Origin: Mesorhizobium_B sp035998495
GTDB taxonomy: Bacteria > Pseudomonadota > Alphaproteobacteria > Rhizobiales > Rhizobiaceae
Length of the DNA stretch: 64,000 nucleotides
NCBI GenBank assembly: GCA_035998495.1
Contig: DASYHP010000050.1
Coordinates: forward strand, 6,047-70,046
Direction: 5' to 3'
Below, piece by piece: positions 41,801 through 50,086 of the stretch; positions within the stretch are counted from its first letter, which is position 1; each line of letters begins with the position of its first letter. Under the pieces are notes generated by a model, which was given only the letters and a program-made list of their open reading frames with translations, was not told the origin of the DNA and searched no databases. The position numbers and the translations under genes were made by a program.

Positions 41801-42644
41801 CAGCCGCGCCGCGATCCGGCGGCAGGCGGGGCCGCGGCTGTGGCTGTCCAGCCTGTGGCTCGCCGCCGTGGCTTTTTGCGCGGTCTTCGCGCCCCTCATC
41901 GCGCCGCACGACCCGCTGATGCAGGATCTTCTCCTCGGCCGCCTGCCCCCTTTCTGGGTGGCGGGGAGCGAGCCCGGATACCCGCTCGGCACCGACAGCC
42001 TGGGCCGCGACGTGCTCTCCCGCATGATCTATGGAGCCCGCGTCGCGCTCGTCGTGGCGCTGGCGGCGGGCCTCGCCACCTGCCTGATCGGCTCGGCGCT
42101 GGGGCTGCTCGCCGGCTACTACCGGGGATGGGCCGATTGGCTCGTCAGCCGGTTGGTGGACATCTGGATGGCTTTCCCGCCGGTGCTCTTCGCCATCCTC
42201 CTGATCGCGGTGCTGGGGACGGGGCTGTCGTCGGTCATCATCGCTATTGTCATCATCGACTGGACGCGCTTCTGCCGCGTGGTGCGCGCCGAAACGCTGA
42301 ACCAGAGCGCGATGGACTATGTCGCGAGCGCGCGCGTGGCCGGTTTTTCCCGGCTCGGCACGCTTGCGGGAGAAATCCTGCCCAACGTGCTGCCCACGAT
42401 CGTTGCGCTGTTGACCCTCGAAATGGGCATCGCCGTGATCGTGGAGGCGATCCTCTCCTTCGTGAACCTGTCGGTGGCGAGCGACGACCCCACCTGGGGC
42501 GGCATGATCGCCGAAGGCCGGCTCAGCATCCACCAGGCGTGGTGGGTGCTGGTATTTCCGCTGATCGCCCTGTTCCTCACCGTGCTTTCCTTCGCGCAAC
42601 TCGGCGAAGGGTTGCGGGAACGCTTTGACCCGGTGCTGCGGTGA
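41793..42644 (+). CDS. ABC transporter permease, DppC-like
   Basis: Second permease (283 aa). APLIAPHDPLMQDLLLGRLP, then GTDSLGRDVLSRMIYGARVA, is the classic DppC N-terminus. The coupling loop reads ETLNQSAMDYVASARVAGFS. It overlaps both its upstream partner and the ATPase gene (GTGA), so translation is coupled. Confidence 0.92.
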   Translation: MLDSRAAIRRQAGPRLWLSSLWLAAVAFCAVFAPLIAPHDPLMQDLLLGRLPPFWVAGSEPGYPLGTDSLGRDVLSRMIYGARVALVVALAAGLATCLIGSALGLLAGYYRGWADWLVSRLVDIWMAFPPVLFAILLIAVLGTGLSSVIIAIVIIDWTRFCRVVRAETLNQSAMDYVASARVAGFSRLGTLAGEILPNVLPTIVALLTLEMGIAVIVEAILSFVNLSVASDDPTWGGMIAEGRLSIHQAWWVLVFPLIALFLTVLSFAQLGEGLRERFDPVLR

Positions 42645-43534
42645 GCGTGTTCCTTTCCGTCAGGAACCTGTCGGTGCGGCTGCGCAACACGCGCGAGCGG
42701 CTCCTGCGCTCGGTGGATATCGACGTGCCGGCCGGCGCGGTCTGCGGCTTGGTGGGTGAAAGCGGCGCGGGCAAAAGCATGATCGGCAAAGCCGTGCTCG
42801 GCGTGCTGCCGCGGGCGGCCGAGGTGGTGGAAGGCGAGATTTTTCTCGATGGCGAGGATCTTCTGGCCATGAGCCCCGACCGGCGGCGGAAAGCGATCGG
42901 CGCCAAGGCGGCCCTCATCCCGCAGGATCCCATGACGGCGTTGAACCCGTCGCGAAAGATCGGGCCGCAGATCACGGACCGGCTGGTTGATATCCTGGGC
43001 TGGCCCAAGGCCGGCGCCTTTTCCCGCGCGCAGGAGGTTCTGAGCGAGGTTCGCATCCCCGAGCCGGAGCGCGTGATGCGGCTTTACCCGCACGAATTGT
43101 CGGGCGGCATGCGCCAGCGCGTGCTCATCGCCTCGGCCTTCGCCGCCGAGCCCAAGCTGATCGTGGCCGACGAGCCGACCACCGCGCTCGACGTGACCGT
43201 GCAGAAGCAGATCCTCCAGCTCATCGCCGAGCTGCAGGCGCGCCACGGCACGGCGCTGCTCTTCGTGACGCACGATCTCGGCGTGGTCGCGAAGATCTGC
43301 GACCGGCTGTCGGTGCTCTATGCCGGGCTGGTGGTGGAGGACACGAGCGTGGAAGACTTCTTCGCCGCGCCCGACCACGCCTACAGCGCGGCCCTGCTCG
43401 CCGCCACGCCGCGACACGATGCGCCGGAGTCGTCGCTGCTGCCCGTGCCGCAGGACGTGATCGACGCCGTGCGCGGCCAAGTGGCCGCTGTCGATGCGGG
43501 CTGGGTTCCCGCCCAAGGGCGGCGGCATGGCTGA
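42641..43534 (+). CDS. ABC transporter ATP-binding protein, DppD-like
   Basis: First ATPase (297 aa). Walker A is GESGAGKS, the signature is LSGGMRQRVLIASAF, Walker B is LIVADEPTTALDVTV and the H-loop is FVTHDLGVVAK. The Q-loop is IPQDPMTALNP. All catalytic residues are present. The GTG start at 42641 overlaps the permease stop. The C-terminal Fe-S cysteines found in some DppD proteins are absent. Confidence 0.92.
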   Translation: MSVFLSVRNLSVRLRNTRERLLRSVDIDVPAGAVCGLVGESGAGKSMIGKAVLGVLPRAAEVVEGEIFLDGEDLLAMSPDRRRKAIGAKAALIPQDPMTALNPSRKIGPQITDRLVDILGWPKAGAFSRAQEVLSEVRIPEPERVMRLYPHELSGGMRQRVLIASAFAAEPKLIVADEPTTALDVTVQKQILQLIAELQARHGTALLFVTHDLGVVAKICDRLSVLYAGLVVEDTSVEDFFAAPDHAYSAALLAATPRHDAPESSLLPVPQDVIDAVRGQVAAVDAGWVPAQGRRHG

Positions 43535-44369
43535 GTCGCTGTTTTCCGTGCGGAGCTTGCGCGTCACCGTCCCCGACATGACGCGAAAGCCGCTGTTCGG
43601 GCCGGCCCCGCGGCTGGAAATCCTTGGGGGCGTGAGCTTCGATGTGGCCCGTGGCGCCGTGCTCGGCATCGTCGGCGGCTCGGGCTCGGGCAAGACCACG
43701 CTCGGCCGCGCGCTGGTGCGCCTGATCGAGCCGTCGGCCGGCGGCATCCTCTTCGACGGACGGGACATCACGCATCTCGACGATGCCGCCATGCGGCCTC
43801 TGCGCCGGCGGATCCAGATGATCTTTCAGGACCCGATGTCCTCGCTCAACCCGCGGCTCACGGTGGGGCGCATCATCGCCGCCCCGCTTGGCGCAAGGGC
43901 GGGCGATCCCCGCGTGGCCGAGGCGCTCGACCAAGTCGGGTTGCCGCAATCATTCGCGCGGCGCTATCCGCACGAGCTGTCGGGAGGCCAGCGGCAGCGC
44001 GTGGGCATCGCCCGCGCCGTCGCCATGCGTCCCGATTTCATCCTGGCCGACGAGATCGTGTCGGGCCTGGACGTGTCCACCCAGGCGCAGGTGCTGAACC
44101 TGCTCTCCCGGCTCGTGTCGGATCTCGGCTTGACGCTCGCCTTCATCAGCCACGACCTTTCGGTGATCCGGCGTCTCTGCGACCGCGTGCTCGTGATGCG
44201 GGCGGGCGTGATCGTGGAGGACGCCACCGCCGCTCAAGCGTTCGAGCACCCGTCCCACGACTATACGCGCGAGCTTCTGGCGGCCATTCCGACGCCTGAC
44301 CCGTCCGTGCGGTGGGGCCGCCCGCCGGCCAAGGCGGGCGAGATGAGCGCAGCGTCTAGAAAGCCTTGA
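43527..44369 (+). CDS. ABC transporter ATP-binding protein, DppF-like
   Basis: Second ATPase (280 aa). Walker A is GGSGSGKTTLGRAL, the Q-loop is IFQDPMSSLNPRLTVG, the signature is LSGGQRQRVGIARAV, Walker B is FILADEIVSGLDVSTQ and the H-loop is FISHDLSVIRR. Walker B reads DEI where DEP is common. It overlaps the preceding gene by 8 bp and the convergent RAM-domain gene by 14 bp at its 3' end. Confidence 0.92.
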   Translation: MAESLFSVRSLRVTVPDMTRKPLFGPAPRLEILGGVSFDVARGAVLGIVGGSGSGKTTLGRALVRLIEPSAGGILFDGRDITHLDDAAMRPLRRRIQMIFQDPMSSLNPRLTVGRIIAAPLGARAGDPRVAEALDQVGLPQSFARRYPHELSGGQRQRVGIARAVAMRPDFILADEIVSGLDVSTQAQVLNLLSRLVSDLGLTLAFISHDLSVIRRLCDRVLVMRAGVIVEDATAAQAFEHPSHDYTRELLAAIPTPDPSVRWGRPPAKAGEMSAASRKP

Positions 44370-44592
44370 AGGTGAGCGTCGTCAGGCTGCGCGCGATGCC
44401 CGGCACATTGGCGATGTTTTCGTTTACGAAGCGGCCGATATCGATGTCGTTGTCGAGATAGATCTTGAGCAGCAGGTCGTACTCGCCGCTGGTGGAGTAG
44501 AGTTCGGACGCGATCTCACGCTCGAACAGCGCGTCGGCCACCTCATAGGTCTTGCCCGGCGCGCATTGCAGTTGAACGAAGATGGCTCTCAT
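44356..44592 (-). CDS. Stand-alone Lrp/AsnC ligand-binding (RAM) domain protein
   Basis: 78 residues that form only the RAM (regulation of amino-acid metabolism) domain: MRAIFVQLQCAPGKTYEVAD, then STSGEYDLLLKIYLDNDIDI. No helix-turn-helix is present. Stand-alone RAM proteins can bind amino acids and modulate other Lrp proteins or form sensing oligomers. Its 3' end overlaps the last ATPase gene of the transporter, so antisense interference is possible. Confidence 0.88.
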   Translation of the reverse strand: MRAIFVQLQCAPGKTYEVADALFEREIASELYSTSGEYDLLLKIYLDNDIDIGRFVNENIANVPGIARSLTTLTFKAF

Positions 44593-44759
44593 GTCGCCTC
44601 AACCCCCGCGGTCCTGCCTCCGCCTGGCCGGCCGCCTCGGGGAAAGCTATCCCGGAACCCGCGTCCCGGCGCAAGGCCTTCGAGCAGGCGACGCGGAGGG
44701 GCAAGCGTCGCGAGGGGCTGGATCGGTCATGGGGCGGGCGGCTGCCCGACCGTGCCTAA

Positions 44760-44919
44760 GAGCACCTAACAAAACCCCTGGGGTCGGCTGGCCGGCTCTT
44801 TGGGCTGCCCGCTTCGTTGCCGATCCTCGCCGATGCTCCGGCATCGGTTGCGGTCGGCGCCTTGCGGATCAGCCCAAAGCCCTCGGCCATCCTCAACCCA
44901 TAGGTTTTGTTAGGTGCTC
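44760..44919. mobile_element. 160-bp MITE with inverted repeats and TAA target duplication
   Basis: Terminal inverted repeats of 17 perfect bases (GAGCACCTAACAAAACC at 44760-44776; reverse complement at 44903-44919), continuing imperfectly to about 50 bp through CTTTGGGCTG on both arms. TAA is duplicated on both sides (44757-44759 and 44920-44922), as expected for the TNA target of IS5-family/IS427-like elements. There is no room for a transposase. The centre holds a CCGATGC-TCCG-GCATCGG hairpin. It overlaps the 3' end of the gene at 44893-45204. Confidence 0.85.
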
Positions 44920-45204
44920 TAAGCCGGCGGCTGCCGCAACGGCTTGCTCGATGTCGGCGCGCTCCACCGCCACGAGCGGCTTGGCGATCTTGAGCATCTG
45001 AGTGGGCCGCTTGAGGCGAAAGACGCCGATCACGGTCTCCATATCGGGGCAGCCCGGCTCGCGGCAGGCGAGTTCGGAAACGGCGACCACGGCGGCGGCG
45101 TCGGTCGGCAGGAACTCGGCGACCCACGCCTTGATTTGATCGGCATGCGATGAGCCCCTGCGCGGCCGCGGCGCGAGCGGATTGAAGCGCTTGGCCCAGC
45201 TCAC
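44893..45204 (-). CDS. Small cysteine-containing protein in zur operon, C-terminus replaced by MITE
   Basis: 103 residues beginning VSWAKRFNPLAPRP, with a conserved-looking core (KAWVAEFLPTD; SELACREPGCPDMETVIGVF) that has a Cys-x4-Cys pair. I recognise no named function. The GTG at 45204 has AGAGG in front and lies 39 bp after zur on the same strand. The last eight residues (EHLTKPMG) and the stop are encoded by the MITE. Removing the element and one TAA restores a frame ending GLGTVGQPPAP before a TGA at 44727-44729. Association with zur suggests a zinc-related role, by inference. Confidence 0.75.
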   Translation of the reverse strand: MSWAKRFNPLAPRPRRGSSHADQIKAWVAEFLPTDAAAVVAVSELACREPGCPDMETVIGVFRLKRPTQMLKIAKPLVAVERADIEQAVAAAAGLEHLTKPMG

Positions 45205-45243
45205 CGCGACAACCTCTGACACCACACCAGACGCCACACCCGT

Positions 45244-45657
45244 TCATGCCGCCAGGCAGTTGGCGCAGGTGCCGCGCAGCTCCACCGTGGTCTTGGCGAG
45301 CCTGAAGCGGTGATCTTGCGCCCAGGCGGCGAGCCGGCCGCTCACCGCCTCGTCCGAGAACTCGTCAACCTGCCCGCAATTGTCGCAGATCGCGAAGGCG
45401 ACCACGCCGGGGGGCTTGCCGCAGCCGTGGTCGTGCGGGTGGGCGCAGGCGACGAAAGCGCTCAAGCTTTCCAGCCGATGCACGAGGCCCTGCTCCGTCA
45501 AAGGCCCGAGCGCGCGATAGATCTGGAGCGGCGAGCGCAGCCCGCTGCCGCGCAAGCAGTCGAGGATGTCATAGGCGCTCATGGGCGACCCGGCGTCTGA
45601 AAGCGCGCCGAGCACCAGCGCCTGGTTCCGCGTCAGCTTTTCCGTCGCCGCCATCAT
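45244..45657 (-). CDS. zur: Fur-family zinc uptake regulator
   Basis: Zinc-sensing repressor (137 aa). The DNA-binding half (LTRNQALVLGALSDAGSPMS; LRSPLQIYRALGPLTEQGL) is followed by the metal half with HPHDHGCG, CDNCGQ and a C-terminal CANC, giving the structural Cys4 zinc site and a His-rich sensing site. It diverges from znuC; a dyad at 45696-45707 lies between them. Adjacent znuCBA leaves zinc, rather than iron, as the likely effector. Confidence 0.92.
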   Translation of the reverse strand: MMAATEKLTRNQALVLGALSDAGSPMSAYDILDCLRGSGLRSPLQIYRALGPLTEQGLVHRLESLSAFVACAHPHDHGCGKPPGVVAFAICDNCGQVDEFSDEAVSGRLAAWAQDHRFRLAKTTVELRGTCANCLAA

Positions 45658-45695
45658 TCTGTTCGTTCCGCTGTCAGCGCCTCATGGCTTGCGGA

Positions 45696-45707
45696 ATGTA
45701 ATAACAT
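45696..45707. promoter_or_regulatory. Candidate Zur operator
   Basis: ATGTAATAACAT (ATGT / ACAT dyad) in an AT-rich pocket 6 bp before the znuC start and 39 bp from zur. It resembles alphaproteobacterial Zur boxes with a TGTtATAACA-like core. Location between zur and znuC is as expected. Confidence 0.6.
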
Positions 45708-45712
45708 GACGT

Positions 45713-46597
45713 ATGAGGCCGTTCAAGCCGCTGACGCCGAAACTTAGGGCCATCGCGTTGTCCGCCTCATCCTGCCTCGCCTTTCACGATCTGACGCTGG
45801 GCTATGACAGCCACCCGGCCGTCCACCACCTGAACGGGGTGGTGGAGCGCGGCTCGCTGACGGCCGTGGTGGGCGCCAACGGCTCGGGCAAGTCCACGCT
45901 GATGAAGGGCATCGTCGGCGTGCTGAGGCCCATGTCGGGCGAGGTGCTCCGCAGCCCAGGCGTCCGCGTCGCCTATCTGCCGCAGCAGGGCGAGCTCGAC
46001 CGTTCGTTTCCCGCGCGCGTCACGGATCTCGTTTCCATGGGGCTTTGGCCGCGGCGGGGGCTTTTGGGCCGGCGTCGGCGCGAGGACGGCGAGGCCGTGG
46101 CGCGAGCGCTGTCGGCGGTCGGCCTCGAAGGATTCGAGAAGCGGGGCCTGGACACGCTGTCGGGCGGGCAGCTTCAGCGGGCGCTGTTCGCGCGCGTTCT
46201 GGTGCAGGACGCCGACCTGATCCTGCTCGACGAGCCCTTCAATGCGATCGACGCGAAGACCGTGGGCGACCTCGTGGCGCTCATCAAGCGCTGGCACGGC
46301 GAGAAGCGCACGGTGATGGTCGTGGTGCACGACCTCGATCTCGTGCGCGCGCATTTTCCGCATGCGCTTCTCCTGGCGCGCGCGCCCATTGCCTGGGGCG
46401 ACGCGCGGGAGGCGCTCACGCCCGAAAACCTCCTTCGCGCGCGCCGCTTCCACGAGGCCTGGGACGAGGACGCCCCCTGGTGCGCGACGGACGAAGGCGA
46501 CGGCCACGCCCATCATGGCCACGGCGGCGGTCACGCCGGGCATGAGCATGCTCCGCCGAAGCTGGCGCTGCCGCAGGGCGAGCGGGGCGCGGCGTGA
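45713..46597 (+). CDS. znuC: Zinc ABC transporter ATP-binding protein
   Basis: ATPase of the zinc importer (294 aa). Walker A is GANGSGKSTLMKG, the signature is LSGGQLQRALFARVL, Walker B is LILLDEPFNAIDAKT and the H-loop is VVVHDLDLVR. The C-terminus carries a His-rich tail (HAHHGHGGGHAGHEH), which may sense or buffer zinc. The ATG at 45713 has no clear ribosome-binding site and lies 6 bp past the Zur-box; a TTG at 45758 is an alternative start. Confidence 0.91.
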   Translation: MRPFKPLTPKLRAIALSASSCLAFHDLTLGYDSHPAVHHLNGVVERGSLTAVVGANGSGKSTLMKGIVGVLRPMSGEVLRSPGVRVAYLPQQGELDRSFPARVTDLVSMGLWPRRGLLGRRRREDGEAVARALSAVGLEGFEKRGLDTLSGGQLQRALFARVLVQDADLILLDEPFNAIDAKTVGDLVALIKRWHGEKRTVMVVVHDLDLVRAHFPHALLLARAPIAWGDAREALTPENLLRARRFHEAWDEDAPWCATDEGDGHAHHGHGGGHAGHEHAPPKLALPQGERGAA

Positions 46598-47472
46598 TGG
46601 AGGCGCTCTACGCGACTTTGATCGCGCCCTTCGCGGATTTCGAGTTCATGCGGCGCGCTTTGCTGGGCTCGCTCCTGATCTCGCTCAGCGCCTGCCCGGT
46701 CGGCGTGTTCCTGATGCTGCGCCGCATGAGCCTGACGGGTGACGCCATGGCGCACGCGATCCTGCCGGGCGCGGCGGCGGGCTTTCTCCTTTACGGGCTC
46801 GAGATCGTGCCCATGACGCTCGGCGGGCTGGTCGCGGGCGTGGTGGTGGCGCTCGGCGCCGCCGCCGTGTCGCGCACCACCGTGCTCAAGGAAGACGCCT
46901 CGCTCGCCGCCTTCTACCTGATCAGCTTGGCGCTCGGCGTGATGATCGTCTCCATCCGCGGCTCGGCCGTCGATCTCATGCATGTGCTGTTCGGCACGGT
47001 GCTGGCGCTCAACGACGCGGCCCTGACGCTGATCGGCGCCATCACGGTCGTGACGCTTGGCTGCCTGTTCGTGTTCTGGCGCGCGCTGGTGGCCGAATGC
47101 CTCGACCCGCTCTTCCTGCGCTCGGTGTCGCGGCTGGGGCCGCCCGTCCACTTCCTGTTCCTGGGTTTGGTGGTGCTCAACCTCGTGGGCGGGTTCCAGG
47201 CGCTCGGCACGCTGCTCTCCGTCGGGCTGATGATGCTGCCCGCGGCATCCGCCCGCTTCTGGACCGCGCGCGTGGAGCCGATGTGCCTGGCTGCGGTCGG
47301 CTTCGGCATGGCTTCCTCGGTCGCGGGCCTGCTCTTGTCCTTCCACCTGTCGCTGCCGTCCGGCCCGGCGATCATCCTGTCGGCGGGCGCGATCTATCTC
47401 GCCTCGCTGCTTTTCGGCCCTCGCGGGCTGCCCAGCCGGCGGGTACGGGGGCTCAAGCACCGCACCGCCTGA
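46597..47472 (+). CDS. znuB: Zinc ABC transporter permease
   Basis: Inner-membrane permease (291 aa) of the cluster 9 metal importer family with about eight helices. FMRRALLGSLLISLSACPVG and MSLTGDAMAHAILPGAAAGF (with the conserved GDAxxHA) are diagnostic. The start overlaps the znuC stop (ATGA); a GTG three bases earlier is equivalent. Confidence 0.92.
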   Translation: MEALYATLIAPFADFEFMRRALLGSLLISLSACPVGVFLMLRRMSLTGDAMAHAILPGAAAGFLLYGLEIVPMTLGGLVAGVVVALGAAAVSRTTVLKEDASLAAFYLISLALGVMIVSIRGSAVDLMHVLFGTVLALNDAALTLIGAITVVTLGCLFVFWRALVAECLDPLFLRSVSRLGPPVHFLFLGLVVLNLVGGFQALGTLLSVGLMMLPAASARFWTARVEPMCLAAVGFGMASSVAGLLLSFHLSLPSGPAIILSAGAIYLASLLFGPRGLPSRRVRGLKHRTA

Positions 47473-47501
47473 CCCTTCTTTTCAGATAAGGAGACGACGA
47501 C

Positions 47502-48539
47502 ATGCTGAAGCTCGTTCGCCATTCGCTGCTCTTGGGCGCTGCCGCCTTCGCATCCCCCGCGCAGGCCCAAGAGCCCGAGAAACTCGATGTGATCGCCACG
47601 TTCTCGATCCTGGGCGATTTCGCCAGGCAGGTCGGCGGCGACCGCGTCGAGATCACCACCTTGGTGGGGCCGAACGGGGACGCCCATGCCTATGAGCCCA
47701 GGCCGGCGGACGCAGCGGCGCTCGCGAATGCCGACGTGATCCTCGTCAACGGCCTCTATTTCGAGGGCTTTCTGGAACGGCTCGTGGAAACGAGCGGCAC
47801 GGCTGCGCCGGTGGTGGAGCTGACGAAGGGCGTCGAGACGATCAGGGCGGGCGAGGGCGGCCCCTCGCATGGCGCGGAAGAAGCGGGGCACGGTCAAGAG
47901 GAAACCCATGAGCACGCGGCCGAAGCCGGTCACGACCACGGCGGGGAGGAGACGCACGCCGCCGAGGCGAGTCACGCCACCGAGGCGGAGGAGGCGCACC
48001 GGCATGGCGACATCGACCCGCACGCCTTCCAGTCCGTCGCCAATGCGAAGATCTATGTGAAGAACATCGCCGACGCGTTCTGCGCGGCCGACACGCAAGG
48101 CTGCGAGACCTTTCGCGCGAATGCGAGAGCCTACACCGCCCGGCTCGACGCGCTCGAAGCCGAGGTGAAGGCGGCCGTGGCCGAAATCCCCGCCGACAAA
48201 CGCGTCGTCATCACGAGCCACGACGCTTTCGGCTATTTCGGGCACGAATACGGCATCGATTTCCGCGCGCCCGAGGGCGTGTCCACGGAGTCGGAGGCCT
48301 CCGCCGCCGACGTGGCTCGGCTGATCGAGGAAATCCGCGAGGAGAAGGCGTCCGCCGTGTTCGTGGAGAACGTCTCCAACCCCCGCCTGATCGAGCAGAT
48401 CGCCTCCGAGACGGGGCTGACGGTGGGCGGCTCCCTCTATTCGGACGCGCTGTCCGAGCCGTCCGGCCCGGCCGGCGCTTATCTCGACCTGATGCGCCAC
48501 AATGTGCGGACGCTCAAGGGCGCCATCCTCGGCAGCTAG
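47502..48539 (+). CDS. znuA: Zinc ABC transporter substrate-binding protein
   Basis: Periplasmic zinc-binding protein (345 aa). Signal peptide MLKLVRHSLLLGAAAFASPA ending AQAQ. The metal site uses His in GDAHAYEPRPAD, DPHAFQS and SHDAFGYF. A charged, His-rich loop (about residues 124-165, with HEHAAEAGHDHGG) is the hallmark of ZnuA over manganese-binding homologues. The Cys pair in FCAADTQGCETF probably forms a disulfide. AAGGAG lies in front of the ATG. Confidence 0.93.
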   Translation: MLKLVRHSLLLGAAAFASPAQAQEPEKLDVIATFSILGDFARQVGGDRVEITTLVGPNGDAHAYEPRPADAAALANADVILVNGLYFEGFLERLVETSGTAAPVVELTKGVETIRAGEGGPSHGAEEAGHGQEETHEHAAEAGHDHGGEETHAAEASHATEAEEAHRHGDIDPHAFQSVANAKIYVKNIADAFCAADTQGCETFRANARAYTARLDALEAEVKAAVAEIPADKRVVITSHDAFGYFGHEYGIDFRAPEGVSTESEASAADVARLIEEIREEKASAVFVENVSNPRLIEQIASETGLTVGGSLYSDALSEPSGPAGAYLDLMRHNVRTLKGAILGS

Positions 48540-48629
48540 AGCGGCAGCCGGCCAAGCCGCCTGCGGGGGGCTGCCGATCCCGCGCCGCTTGCCCGGATGA
48601 ATGGGAAGAGGACAAGCCCGCGCGGCGCG

Positions 48630-48652
48630 GGAGCCGGCTAAGTTCCGGCTCC
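48630..48652. other. GC-rich hairpin after znuA
   Basis: GGAGCCGG-ctaagtt-CCGGCTCC, with flanking GCGC extending the stem, 90 bp after the znuA stop and before ugpB. There is no T-tract, so it may be a weak terminator or a spacer hairpin. Confidence 0.4.
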
Positions 48653-48689
48653 GGGCGCTTGCCACATCAAGTTTGCCGCCTTAGACCTT

Positions 48690-48707
48690 CCGTTGTTCGG
48701 CTGTCAT
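48690..48707 (+). promoter_or_regulatory. Candidate Pho box upstream of ugpB
   Basis: A perfect PhoB heptamer CTGTCAT (48701-48707) is preceded after 4 bp by a degenerate one, CCGTTGT (48690-48696), which is the spacing of a Pho box. It lies 56 bp before the ugpB start. One half matches poorly, so this is tentative. Confidence 0.35.
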
Positions 48708-48762
48708 GGAGGATGGTTAGGGCTTGCGCCCTGCCATTCGGCGGCACAAACGGGAGAAAACC

Positions 48763-50073
48763 ATGCTTCGATTCAGCCGTGCGGCGGGCATTGCCGCGGC
48801 GCTTAGCCTGCTGGCGACGTCCAGCGCATTCGCGGTGACCGACATCACCTGGTGGCATGCCATGACGGGCGCCAACAACGAGGTGGTGGAGCAGCTTTCC
48901 AAGGAGTTCAACGAGAGCCAGAGCGAGTATCGGGTGGTGCCCGTCTTCAAGGGCACCTATCCCGAGGCGCTGAATGCCGGCATCGCCGCGTTCCGCGCCC
49001 AGGAGCCGCCTCACATCCTGCAGGTCTTCGATGTCGGCACCGGGGTGATGATGGGCGCCGAGGGCGCGATCAAGCCGGTCGCGGACATCCTCTCGATGGG
49101 CGGCGGCGCCTTCGACAAGAGCCAGTACCTGCCGGGAATCGTGGCCTATTATTCCAGGCCCGACGGCACCATGCTGTCCTTCCCCTACAACTCGTCCTCG
49201 CCGATCCTCTACTACAACAAGGACATCTTCCAGAAAGCGGGGCTCGACCCGGAGAGCCCGCCCAAGACATGGCCGGAGGTGTTCGAGGCCGCTCGGAAGA
49301 TCAAGACGTCGGGCGCCGCGCCTTGCGGCCTGACGACGACATGGCTGACCTGGATCGGGCTCGAAAACTTCGCCGCCTGGAACAATCTGCAATATGCGAC
49401 GCAGCAGAACGGCCTGGCGAGCACGGACGTCGAGTTGACGTTCAACACGCCGATCTTCGTCAACCACTTCCAGACGATCGCCGATCTCGCCAAGGAAGAG
49501 GTGTTCCGTTACGGCGGCCGCACGTCGGAAGCCAAGAACCTGTTTTTGTCCGGCGAGTGCGGGATCCTGACGGAATCTTCGGGCGGGCTCGGCGACGTCA
49601 TCAAGTCGGGCCTGAATTACGGCCTCGGCCAGTTGCCCTATTATCCCGATGCGCCCGGCGCGCCGCAGAACACGATTCCGGGTGGCGCCAGCCTCTGGGT
49701 GTTCTCCGGCCACGAGGACGAGGAATACCAAGGCGTGGCCGAGTTCTTCAAGTTCCTGTCGCAGACGCCCATCCAGGCGCGCCTGCACCAGGTCTCGGGC
49801 TACCTTCCCGTGACCATGGCGGCCTATGAGGAAACCAAGAACTCCGGCTTCTACGGAGAGAACCCTGGCCGCGAGATTCCGATCACGCAGATGATGGGCA
49901 AGGAGCCGACCGAGAATTCGCGCGGCATCCGGCTCATCAACATGCCGCAGGTGCGCGACATCCAGAACGAGGAGTTCGAGAAGATGCTGAACGGCGAGCA
50001 GACGGCGCAAGCTGCGCTCGACAACGCGGTCAGCCGCGGCAACGCGGCGATCCAGGAAGCCTTGGGCAACTGA
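48763..50073 (+). CDS. ugpB: sn-Glycerol-3-phosphate ABC transporter substrate-binding protein
   Basis: Periplasmic receptor (436 aa) for glycerol-3-phosphate and glycerophosphodiesters. Signal peptide MLRFSRAAGIAAALSLLATS ending SAFA. Strong likeness to E. coli UgpB: ITWWHAMTG, VVPVFKGTYPEALNAGIAAF, PHILQVFDVGTGVMMGAEGA and FPYNSSSPILYYNKD. GGGAGAAAACC precedes the ATG at 48763. First of ugpBAEC. Confidence 0.95.
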   Translation: MLRFSRAAGIAAALSLLATSSAFAVTDITWWHAMTGANNEVVEQLSKEFNESQSEYRVVPVFKGTYPEALNAGIAAFRAQEPPHILQVFDVGTGVMMGAEGAIKPVADILSMGGGAFDKSQYLPGIVAYYSRPDGTMLSFPYNSSSPILYYNKDIFQKAGLDPESPPKTWPEVFEAARKIKTSGAAPCGLTTTWLTWIGLENFAAWNNLQYATQQNGLASTDVELTFNTPIFVNHFQTIADLAKEEVFRYGGRTSEAKNLFLSGECGILTESSGGLGDVIKSGLNYGLGQLPYYPDAPGAPQNTIPGGASLWVFSGHEDEEYQGVAEFFKFLSQTPIQARLHQVSGYLPVTMAAYEETKNSGFYGENPGREIPITQMMGKEPTENSRGIRLINMPQVRDIQNEEFEKMLNGEQTAQAALDNAVSRGNAAIQEALGN

Positions 50074-50086
50074 TCGAGCGCGCATG

